From the NCBI GenBank assembly GCA_003229995.1, contig QIGJ01000333.1, forward strand, positions 1 to 5,860: DNA of 5,860 bases, given 5' to 3'. A program made the translations under genes and the position numbers. Shown here piece by piece: positions 1-5,479 of this stretch (position 1 is the first letter of the stretch; the number at the start of each line of letters is the position of its first letter). Below the pieces are notes generated by a model. It made no database searches and was not told the DNA's origin. It worked only from the letters and a program-made list of their open reading frames with translations. The DNA is from Gammaproteobacteria bacterium (GTDB lineage Bacteria; Pseudomonadota; Gammaproteobacteria; SZUA-152).

Positions 1-924
1 ACATCACAACAGATGCAAATCAAAGTGCAAATGAAAAGCACAATACAAACTACCGGCATGATTCACGCCCGTATTTCACTACAGGACAATAGCAACTATC
101 CCCAATGCCTTGTCGAGCTCGCCAAAAGCCATGCAAAACTGAGCAAGGAAATCAGCGGACGCGAACTGCTCGAAACACAATCCCGACAACACCAGGAAAA
201 ACTCGCCCATGTTGCCCGCCTCAATACCATGGGGGAAATGGCGGCGGGACTGGCACACGAAATTAACCAACCGTTAACGGCCATTAGCAGTTATGTCAGA
301 AGTTGTTTACGCCTGCTGGAAGGTGATGAAAAAAAACGGGCACAGGTGCCTGGCATCCTCGAACAAGCATGCAACCAAGCACAACGGGCTGCCAGCATCA
401 TTCGTCACCTGCGCGATTTTGTCAGCAAAAGTGCCGCACACCGTGAAACCACCGAGCTCGGCAACGTAATACAGATGGCGGCCAGTATGATGCGCACCGA
501 ATTCCACACAAACAGCATCACACTGAACATTGAAACACTGGCCAACATGCCATTAATTACCGCCGACGCCATTCAGATCGAGCAGGTCGTGCTCAATCTG
601 CTGCGCAATGCTAACGAAGCCATGAGCGACCCGCAAAATCGTTGTCGCACCCGCCAGCTGAGTGTTGTCCTGGATCAGCCCACCACAACGCATGTACGCA
701 TTTCTGTCAGCGATACCGGACCTGGAATCCCTCTTGATGACATGAAAAAAATTCCCACGCCTTTTTTCAGCACCAAAGCAAACGGTATGGGGCTGGGACT
801 GGCCATCAGCCGCACAATCGTGGAGGACCACGGCGGCAAACTCACGCACAAAACCAACCGCAAGGGCGGCGCGACGTTTATGTTCACGCTGGCAATCAGC
901 GGACAGACAATCACGCACCACTAA
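1..924 (+). CDS. Sensor histidine kinase, C-terminal part (5' end outside window)
   Basis: This is the transmitter half of a two-component sensor kinase, which autophosphorylates on a histidine and passes the phosphate to a response regulator. The frame is open from base 1, so the gene probably begins upstream; numbering here is from the first ATG at 13. Residues about 50-75 look like a coiled-coil linker. The dimerisation/phosphoacceptor (HisKA) domain spans about 66-140, with the H-box GLAHEINQPL and the acceptor His82. The ATPase domain follows: N-box NLLRNANEAM (195-204), G1 box DTGPGI (234-239), F-box TPFFSTK (249-255) and G2 box GMGLGL (258-263). The spelling of the H-box and F-box resembles the FixL/DctB-like group. 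Residues 1-50 may be the end of a PAS-type sensor domain, but that is a guess. No receiver domain or partner regulator is visible, so the signal is unknown. A terminator closes the gene. Confidence 0.93.
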   Translation, partial: TSQQMQIKVQMKSTIQTTGMIHARISLQDNSNYPQCLVELAKSHAKLSKEISGRELLETQSRQHQEKLAHVARLNTMGEMAAGLAHEINQPLTAISSYVRSCLRLLEGDEKKRAQVPGILEQACNQAQRAASIIRHLRDFVSKSAAHRETTELGNVIQMAASMMRTEFHTNSITLNIETLANMPLITADAIQIEQVVLNLLRNANEAMSDPQNRCRTRQLSVVLDQPTTTHVRISVSDTGPGIPLDDMKKIPTPFFSTKANGMGLGLAISRTIVEDHGGKLTHKTNRKGGATFMFTLAISGQTITHH

Positions 925-950
925 AGGGCACAGCCCCTCATTCCAACAAC

Positions 951-976
951 AGAAGTCCGTATACGGTACTTCTTTT
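951..976 (+). terminator. Rho-independent terminator after the histidine kinase gene
   Basis: AGAAGT (951-956) pairs with ACTTCT (968-973), and the stem continues as CCG (957-959) with CGG (964-966) around a TATA loop, with one bulged T at 967. A T-run (973-976, then CTGT) follows directly. It lies 26 bases after the kinase stop codon. Stem, loop, T-tract and position all fit an intrinsic terminator. Confidence 0.8.
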
Positions 977-1006
977 CTGTTCGGACTCGAATAAATCATT
1001 CACATC

Positions 1007-1015
1007 TGGTATAAA
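1007..1015 (+). promoter_or_regulatory. Extended -10 promoter candidate for the RRM gene
   Basis: TGGTATAAA contains a near-consensus -10 hexamer (TATAAA, 1010-1015) directly preceded by TGn, the extended -10 motif of sigma70 promoters. No good -35 is seen at 16-18 bases, which extended -10 promoters tolerate. The start point would be near 1022, leaving a leader of about 77 bases before the ATG at 1099. The site lies just after the upstream terminator, as expected for a new transcription unit. Confidence 0.5.
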
Positions 1016-1019
1016 ACCG

Positions 1020-1032
1020 CTGCCCGTGGCAG
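1020..1032 (+). other. Small hairpin at the predicted 5' end of the RRM mRNA
   Basis: CTGCC (1020-1024) and GGCAG (1028-1032) form a perfect 5-bp stem with a three-base loop. If transcription starts near 1022, this hairpin sits at the very 5' end of the message, where it could protect the RNA. The structure is read directly from the sequence; its role is inference. Confidence 0.3.
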
Positions 1033-1098
1033 TGCGCGTCAATACGCATGCCCCGATGACACACTCTTTTTTCCATGTTTTTTATGTGGTAATTAAAA

Positions 1099-1590
1099 AT
1101 GACCTTCAAAACCCCATCCCCCATCGTTTATTTTGGCAGCTTGCTCATTACACTCCCTGTCGCCGGTCTGGTTTACTGGATTCTGCAAACACAAAACCTA
1201 ATCAGCAATGGCCTGCTCGTGCTGGCTGCAGGACTGCTCATCGGTCACTTGGTGGGTGCCTGCAGCCGGGCATCATCGACACAACAACGCTCAACCACCG
1301 CACACCATTCCCCACAAACTACTGCCATCCTCCAATCTGACAACACCAGCAGCCTCTACGTCGGCAATCTCGCCTACCACGCAAAGCGCGACGAACTGCA
1401 CGCACTGTTTTCACAGTACGGGCAAGTCAATTCCGTGCGCATCATGCTGGATCGCACCACCCATCGACCACGGGGTTATGCCTTCGTGGAAATGGAGAGC
1501 AATGCTGCACATAAAGCCATCAGCCAACTGGATAACACGGAGTTTTGTGAGCGCAATTTGCGCGTCAGCGAGGCAAAACAGAGACAATAA
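1099..1590 (+). CDS. Membrane-anchored RRM-domain RNA-binding protein
   Basis: A 163-residue protein with two parts. The N-terminus has two hydrophobic stretches, about residues 9-29 and 36-55, that look like membrane helices. A polar Ser/Thr/Gln-rich linker (about 56-84) leads to one RNA recognition motif at about 85-160. The RRM has RNP2 LYVGNL (86-91) and RNP1 RGYAFVEM (125-132), with the aromatic residues that usually stack on RNA bases (Tyr87, Tyr127, Phe129); Met132 replaces the usual last aromatic. Small bacterial RRM proteins are known, and those of cyanobacteria are often cold-induced, but they are normally soluble. Here the RNA-binding domain would be tethered to the membrane, probably facing the cytoplasm. 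The ATG at 1099 is the first in-frame start after an in-frame TAA at 1090; no clear Shine-Dalgarno is present. It has its own promoter candidate and is followed by the DUF3549 gene after 55 bases. The RNA target is unknown. Confidence 0.88.
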   Translation: MTFKTPSPIVYFGSLLITLPVAGLVYWILQTQNLISNGLLVLAAGLLIGHLVGACSRASSTQQRSTTAHHSPQTTAILQSDNTSSLYVGNLAYHAKRDELHALFSQYGQVNSVRIMLDRTTHRPRGYAFVEMESNAAHKAISQLDNTEFCERNLRVSEAKQRQ

Positions 1591-1630
1591 AACCGGACAC
1601 TCAAACAAACCAGCAGAATGCGCACACGTT

Positions 1631-1639
1631 TGATAAAAT
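1631..1639 (+). promoter_or_regulatory. Extended -10 element abutting the DUF3549 start (possible leaderless mRNA)
   Basis: TGATAAAAT combines TGn with TAAAAT (1634-1639), a 5/6 match to the sigma70 -10. Six bases separate it from the ATG at 1646, so transcription would begin at or within a base of the start codon. No Shine-Dalgarno sequence is present in those bases, which fits leaderless translation. No convincing -35 is seen. Confidence 0.4.
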
Positions 1640-1645
1640 CGTGCC

Positions 1646-2746
1646 ATGACTGATCGCAATCCCTTCCCACAGACTCTGGGCGAGTTTCTTCAACAAGCCG
1701 GTGCCCAGGTGCAATTTTATGACATGGGCCGTCGCCTAGTGGAAATCCCTGGTGCCGATATGCTGGCCATCGAGCGCCAGCAGCAAGCCTATCCGCAACC
1801 GTTTTTGCGTAGCGCCTCGCTGGGCGTATTATTTTATTACAGCGATAATGAGGGTGCCAGCAGTAATCAGCAAATCTGGTTTCTGAGATTTCCTCTGGAC
1901 GAACAGGGTCTGCTGCAACAAGCTGCGCGAGATGATTTTCTGCGTCGCATGGTGGAACGGCTGGCAGAAAAAACACTGGCTAGAGTCGATGCTGAGTCGA
2001 TGCAAAACCCGCCCGACATGCCGGAAGACAACCCCCATGGTTTCACCCCGCGTGAAGACCGCATGGCCTGCTTTCACGCCAGGGTTGCCAAACAGCTTGG
2101 CCAGCCTGCCAGCCAGTTTTACGCCCACGCCGTTGATTATTTCACTGGCAACAATGGCTTCGAGCAATGGAATTTTGTTGGCCTGCAAGGCATCGCCGAT
2201 GTTGCTACCCGCCTCGATGAAAACGACAATCTGGCGACGTTGATCAAGGCCATTCCACAATTACCCATCACACCGTTTGCCGCATTGTGCCGTTGTTTGG
2301 AAAACGAGACCATCGACCCGACGCTGAGCGTTGCCTTGACAGCACGCATCACAGCAGTCCTGCAAGAGACCGGTACCAACGTCGCCAATACTGTTGCCGC
2401 TGCCATTTGTGGCCTGTCACACAGCAGCGACCAACCTGCACTCGTTACCGCTCTCCACGCTGTATTGGACAGCAATAGCGGATACAACGTGGAAGTGTTG
2501 GCCACCATTGCCGGACGTGCCTGGCAATGCCTCGAACAGGCCGATATCCGCCGCGCCTTTTTAGGTAACCTGGCTCTTTGTGATGCAGGCCAGGGCGCTT
2601 TTGACAATATCATGGCTGACCTGATGTTTATGCCCGGCCTGCGTCAAACATTGCTGGATGAATTACGCAACCTCCGTGATGCTGATAATTGCACTCAGCC
2701 ACAGACCAATGTTATCAATCATTTTTTTCAATCACTGCAAACCTGA
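1646..2746 (+). CDS. DUF3549-family protein of unknown function
   Basis: A 366-residue, apparently soluble protein with no signal peptide or membrane segment. I recognise it as a probable member of DUF3549, a family of conserved gammaproteobacterial proteins without assigned function. The parts supporting this are the N-terminal TLGEFLQQAG followed by YDMGRRLVEIP (25-35), the block IWFLRFPLDEQGLL (77-90) followed by ARDDFL, and a middle segment from HGFTPREDR (131-139) to the Trp/Phe/Gly-rich stretch near 157-182. The C-terminal half (about 185-360) is rich in predicted amphipathic helices and has several Cys residues, but no catalytic motif or clear metal-binding pattern. The start at 1646 fits the family N-terminus. 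It lies 29 bases upstream of purT and could be co-transcribed with it, but nothing in the sequence shows a role in purine metabolism. The family name is from memory, not from a search. Confidence 0.85.
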   Translation: MTDRNPFPQTLGEFLQQAGAQVQFYDMGRRLVEIPGADMLAIERQQQAYPQPFLRSASLGVLFYYSDNEGASSNQQIWFLRFPLDEQGLLQQAARDDFLRRMVERLAEKTLARVDAESMQNPPDMPEDNPHGFTPREDRMACFHARVAKQLGQPASQFYAHAVDYFTGNNGFEQWNFVGLQGIADVATRLDENDNLATLIKAIPQLPITPFAALCRCLENETIDPTLSVALTARITAVLQETGTNVANTVAAAICGLSHSSDQPALVTALHAVLDSNSGYNVEVLATIAGRAWQCLEQADIRRAFLGNLALCDAGQGAFDNIMADLMFMPGLRQTLLDELRNLRDADNCTQPQTNVINHFFQSLQT

Positions 2747-2775
2747 ATCCAGGCTAATAAAAATCAGGGCTCCAT

Positions 2776-3990
2776 ATGAAAATAGGCACTCCTCTTTCCG
2801 ATACCGCACTGCGCATAATGCTACTGGGCAGCGGTGAACTGGGCAAAGAAGTCATCATCGCCCTGCAACGCCTGGGCGTGGAAGTCATCGCCGTGGATCG
2901 TTACGACAATGCGCCGGGACAACAGGTGGCACACCGTGCTCATACCATTGACATGACCGATGGCGCAGCACTGCGCGCACTCATTGAACAGGAAAAACCC
3001 CATTTCATTGTGCCGGAAATCGAAGCCATTGCCACCGACATGCTGGCAGAAGTCGAGTCCGATGGCCTGACGCAGGTGGTACCCACCGCACGCGCTACAC
3101 AGCTCACCATGAATCGCGAGGGTATTCGCCGACTGGCCGCAGAAACGCTGAACATACCCACCTCACGTTATGCCTTTGCCAATTCGCACAATGAATTACA
3201 GATAGCCATTGATGGCGGCATAGGTTATCCCTGCATCGTCAAACCGGTGATGTCATCTTCGGGCAAAGGCCAGTCCACCCTACACACCTCGGACGATGTC
3301 GCGGCGGCCTGGGATCATGCCATCAGTAGCGGTCGCGTGTCGCAGACCCGGGTCATCGTGGAAGAAATGGTCCGCTTTGATTTTGAAATCACCCAGCTCA
3401 CGGTACGCGCACTGAATGCTCAAGGTGAAATGCAAACTTATTTTTGCGACCCCATTGGCCACCTGCAACAACAAGGTGACTATGTGGAAAGCTGGCAGCC
3501 TCAGATTATGGGCGAAATAGCCCTGGCACGCTCCCGGCAAATCGCCAAAGAGGTGACTGACAATCTTGGCGGTCGCGGGCTGTTTGGCGTGGAATTATTT
3601 ATCAAGGGTGATGAAGTCTGGTTCAGTGAAGTCAGCCCGCGACCGCACGACACCGGCATGGTCACCATGGTGACCCAGGCGCAAAATGAGTTTGAACTGC
3701 ACGCTCGCGCTATTCTCGGCCTGCCAGTGGACACCCGCCTGCGCGAACCCGGAGCCAGCGCGGTGATTTATGGTGGCCATGAACAGGCAGGCATTGCGTT
3801 TGAAGGCATCGCCGAGGCATTGCGCATTCAGCAAACCGAATTGCGCCTGTTCGGCAAACCCGAAGCCTTTGTACGCCGCCGTATGGGCGTAGCGCTGGCT
3901 TACGGTGGCGGCGGTGTCAACAATAGCGCCAACGACGCCCGCCAACGTGCCAAACAAGCTGCATCGCTCATCAAGCCCGTACCGAAATAA
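2776..3990 (+). CDS. purT: Formate-dependent phosphoribosylglycinamide formyltransferase (GAR transformylase 2)
   Basis: PurT is a cytoplasmic ATP-grasp enzyme that makes formyl-GAR from GAR, formate and ATP in the third step of purine synthesis. It replaces the folate-dependent PurN reaction. At 404 residues it is slightly longer than the E. coli enzyme (392) and matches it along its whole length. Visible hallmarks are the N-terminal [10 protein letters not shown] (16-25), the substrate-binding [10 protein letters not shown] (81-90), [11 protein letters not shown] (111-121), the ATP-binding lysine and loop [11 protein letters not shown] (156-166), FDFEIT (201-206), and the metal-binding glutamates in GVELF (Glu273) and [12 protein letters not shown] (Glu285). 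The C-terminal LRLFGKPE (356-363) and RRRMGVALA are also present. All key positions appear intact. AGGG at 2766-2769 is a reasonable ribosome site for the ATG at 2776. The J-domain gene follows after 22 bases. No PurR-type operator is evident upstream. Confidence 0.98.
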   Translation: MKIGTPLSDTALRIMLLGSGELGKEVIIALQRLGVEVIAVDRYDNAPGQQVAHRAHTIDMTDGAALRALIEQEKPHFIVPEIEAIATDMLAEVESDGLTQVVPTARATQLTMNREGIRRLAAETLNIPTSRYAFANSHNELQIAIDGGIGYPCIVKPVMSSSGKGQSTLHTSDDVAAAWDHAISSGRVSQTRVIVEEMVRFDFEITQLTVRALNAQGEMQTYFCDPIGHLQQQGDYVESWQPQIMGEIALARSRQIAKEVTDNLGGRGLFGVELFIKGDEVWFSEVSPRPHDTGMVTMVTQAQNEFELHARAILGLPVDTRLREPGASAVIYGGHEQAGIAFEGIAEALRIQQTELRLFGKPEAFVRRRMGVALAYGGGGVNNSANDARQRAKQAASLIKPVPK

Positions 3991-4012
3991 CCAGAGCCCT
4001 CTGCGCCTTACC

Positions 4013-4753
4013 ATGTCTCGCTTCATCATTCTCATCGCTGTTGTACTGGCTGCCTGGCTGCTGGTGCGCTGGTTTGTACGCACCCCGCCCAAACAGGTGA
4101 TCACCGCCGTCAAACGTGCCGGACTGATTCTTGCGCTGCTCATGCTTGCCTTTCTTGCCCTCACCGGTCGCCTCAACTGGATCTTTGTCATCGGTGCAGC
4201 GGCCCTGCCCTTCCTGAGGCGGGGTTTTATGCTACTGCGTTTCCTGCCCATGGTGCGAGGTCTGCTTGGCGGAGCAGCCGGTCAGGCAGGAGCAGATTTT
4301 GGTCAGCAGCAGGGCAATCCATTTTCCACACTGGAAACCCGTTTCCTGCGGGTCAGCCTGGACATCAGTACCGGCAACTTGGACGGTGAAGTGCTGGACG
4401 GAGCCTTTGAGGGACAATTTCTCAGTAAACTGACGCTGGATGAACTGCTGCGCCTGCGACAGGAATGCAACACCGATCCACGTTCTGTCGCCCTGCTCGC
4501 CGCTTACCTGGACCGTCACCACAACGGCTGGCGCGCACAAACCGACAGCGATGGCTTCCACGAAACCTCATCGGAACACGGCATGTCCGCCGCCGAAGCC
4601 CGTGACATTTTAGGTGTGGAAACCAAAGCCAGCAAAGAAGAAATCACCCAGGCTCACCGACGGCTGATCCACAAACTCCACCCGGATCGCGGCGGCTCCA
4701 CTTATCTGGCCACTAAAATCAACCAAGCCAAAGATTACCTGCTCAAATGCTAG
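4013..4753 (+). CDS. Membrane-anchored protein with C-terminal J domain (DnaJ/Tim14-like)
   Basis: A 246-residue protein, probably a co-chaperone that stimulates an Hsp70 (DnaK) ATPase near the inner membrane. The N-terminus is strongly hydrophobic: one membrane helix at about 4-22 and one or two more at about 35-68. A Gly/Gln-rich linker (about 84-101) leads to a region starting ETRFLRVSLD (108-117), with LDGEVLDGAFEG and a helical LTLDELLRLRQE, which I recall as common in this proteobacterial group. The C-terminal J domain (about 191-246) contains the essential HPD motif (223-225) in HKLHPDRGGST, and ends shortly after helix III, as in Tim14/Pam18-type proteins; the Gly/Phe and zinc-finger regions of DnaJ are absent. 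The ATG at 4013 is preferred because it directly begins the membrane helix. An in-frame ATG at 3905 would overlap purT and add 36 polar residues. No clear Shine-Dalgarno is seen, so translation may depend on co-transcription with purT. Confidence 0.9.
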   Translation: MSRFIILIAVVLAAWLLVRWFVRTPPKQVITAVKRAGLILALLMLAFLALTGRLNWIFVIGAAALPFLRRGFMLLRFLPMVRGLLGGAAGQAGADFGQQQGNPFSTLETRFLRVSLDISTGNLDGEVLDGAFEGQFLSKLTLDELLRLRQECNTDPRSVALLAAYLDRHHNGWRAQTDSDGFHETSSEHGMSAAEARDILGVETKASKEEITQAHRRLIHKLHPDRGGSTYLATKINQAKDYLLKC

Positions 4754-4783
4754 GAGCCTGTCCATACTCCCCCAAAGGGATAG

Positions 4784-4811
4784 TTAACGGAAAGGCCAAA
4801 TTATCTAAAAT
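4784..4811 (+). promoter_or_regulatory. Sigma70-like promoter candidate upstream of the tusE-like gene
   Basis: TTAACG (4784-4789, 4/6 to the -35 consensus) is spaced 16 bases from TAAAAT (4806-4811, 5/6 to the -10). Transcription would start near 4818, giving a leader of about 55 bases. The gap of 119 bases between the J-domain stop and the chosen tusE-like ATG supports a separate promoter, but the match is only moderate. Confidence 0.35.
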
Positions 4812-4831
4812 AACGTACAGAGTCCCTTCAA

Positions 4832-4852
4832 TGTTGCTGCCACCCGGCAACA
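4832..4852 (+). other. Hairpin in the leader of the tusE-like gene
   Basis: TGTTGC (4832-4837) and GCAACA (4847-4852) are exact complements around a nine-base loop. An alternative inner pairing of TGCC (4838-4841) with GGCA (4846-4849) competes with it. No T-run follows, so it is not a terminator. It ends 10 bases before the GGAG ribosome site (4863-4866) of the next gene. A regulatory role is possible but unproven. Confidence 0.3.
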
Positions 4853-4872
4853 CAAAACCGCTGGAGTCAATC

Positions 4873-5205
4873 ATGCAGGCAGAAGTAGACGGTAAGACCA
4901 TTGAACTGAGTGAAGCCGGATGGCTGGAAAACCTGAGCGAATGGAGCGAAGCCCTCGCCTATGAAATCGCCAAAAATGAAAAAGTGGAACTCACCGCCGT
5001 ACATTGGGACATCATTAACGAAGCCCGGCATTTTTTCGAAGAAAACGGCAAAGTCTGTGAACCCCGTGCCTTTTCCAAGATCATGAAAAAGAAATACGGC
5101 AAAGACCGCAGCGATAGCAAGTACCTCTACTCCCTGTTCCCTTACGGCTTGGTAAAATCGGCCAACAAAATTGCCGGACTGCCACGCCCCAAAGGCTGTA
5201 GCTAG
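4873..5205 (+). CDS. TusE/DsrC-family sulfur-carrier protein
   Basis: A 110-residue member of the DsrC/TusE family, whose proteins carry persulfide sulfur on a C-terminal cysteine. TusE passes sulfur to MnmA for tRNA 2-thiouridine synthesis; DsrC serves dissimilatory sulfite reductase. The family pattern is clear: VDGKTIELSEAGWL (5-18) at the start, VHWDIINEARHFFEE (43-57) in the middle, SKYLYSLFPYG (82-92), and the C-terminal KIAGLPRPKGCS with penultimate Cys109. The second DsrC cysteine, eleven residues earlier, is Asn98, so by cysteine pattern this is TusE-type rather than a full DsrC. A further Cys62 is present. The ATG at 4873 is chosen because GGAG (4863-4866) lies six bases upstream and it gives the usual family length of about 110. 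An in-frame ATG at 4747, overlapping the J-domain stop, would add 42 residues that do not resemble the family. No other tus or dsr gene is in the window. Confidence 0.93.
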   Translation: MQAEVDGKTIELSEAGWLENLSEWSEALAYEIAKNEKVELTAVHWDIINEARHFFEENGKVCEPRAFSKIMKKKYGKDRSDSKYLYSLFPYGLVKSANKIAGLPRPKGCS

Positions 5206-5215
5206 TACATTGTTG

Positions 5216-5381
5216 AGGAATGGGCACGAAATAACTTCCCTGTTTGGCGCCCGGATTTAGTCCGTATTCGTTCGTTCTGATTGAACAAAAGTGCAGGAAT
5301 AGTCGTTTTGTGATTGAGGAACGGGCGAAGACGGGCTGAAGCCGGGATGCAAAACAGGGAAGTTATTTCGTGCACGTTCCT
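5216..5381. repeat. 166-bp long inverted repeat (palindromic, MITE-like element)
   Basis: The outer arms 5216-5245 and 5352-5381 are inverted copies matching at 28 of 30 positions, including an unbroken run of 22 that contains CACGAAATAACTTCCCTG. The symmetry continues inward with lower identity (about 30 of 46 aligned positions, one gap) to ACAAAA (5285-5290) facing TTTTGT (5306-5311) around a 15-base centre. The whole element can thus fold into one hairpin of about 75 pairs. Symmetry stops abruptly at 5216 and 5381. No transposase gene is inside and I see no clear target-site duplication. It begins 10 bases after the tusE-like stop codon. It resembles a non-autonomous palindromic mobile repeat; in transcripts it could end transcription or protect the 3' end. 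The copy number in the genome cannot be judged from this window. Confidence 0.85.
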
Positions 5382-5390
5382 AAGGTCGTT

Positions 5391-5420
5391 TTGACGATGT
5401 ATTATCAGGAGCCTTTGAAT
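5391..5420 (+). promoter_or_regulatory. Weak promoter candidate before the exported-protein gene
   Basis: TTGACG (5391-5396, 5/6 to the -35 consensus) is followed after 18 bases by TTGAAT (5415-5420, 4/6 to the -10). An alternative -10, TATTAT (5400-5405, 5/6), lacks a good -35. The stretch 5382-5479 between the palindromic element and the next gene otherwise shows nothing recognisable. A promoter is expected somewhere here because the palindrome would block read-through. Confidence 0.25.
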
Positions 5421-5479
5421 TAACTGCCAGTCCACCGTAGGCTAAAGACCCGCACGGACGATCAGAGCGTTCACAAAAC

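Noticed and set aside
1084..1092. Mini-ORF ATG-TGG-TAA just before the RRM start codon
   Set aside because: There is no ribosome site before it and such short frames are expected by chance.
1026..1340. Plus-strand open frame of 104 codons overlapping the RRM gene start
   Set aside because: It is in another frame from the RRM protein, has no domain or ribosome site, and overlaps real coding sequence for most of its length.
1476..1976. Minus-strand open frame of 166 codons opposite the RRM and DUF3549 genes
   Set aside because: It overlaps two well-supported genes, crosses their boundary, and shows no domain; it is a shadow frame.
3905..4012. Upstream ATG for the J-domain gene inside purT
   Set aside because: It adds 36 polar residues before a membrane helix that should be N-terminal and overlaps purT by 86 bases; the ATG at 4013 is more natural.
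3595..4251. Minus-strand open frame of 218 codons opposite purT and the J-domain gene
   Set aside because: purT is unmistakable on the other strand, and the antisense translation has no recognisable motif.
4747..4872. Upstream in-frame ATG for the tusE-like gene, overlapping the J-domain stop (ATGCTAG)
   Set aside because: The extra 42 residues do not fit the family, while the ATG at 4873 has GGAG six bases upstream and gives the standard length.
5202..5435. Minus-strand open frame of 77 codons across the palindromic repeat
   Set aside because: It is produced by the inverted repeat itself, has no recognisable domain or ribosome site, and runs against all neighbouring genes. If similar proteins exist they are likely mis-annotated copies of the repeat.
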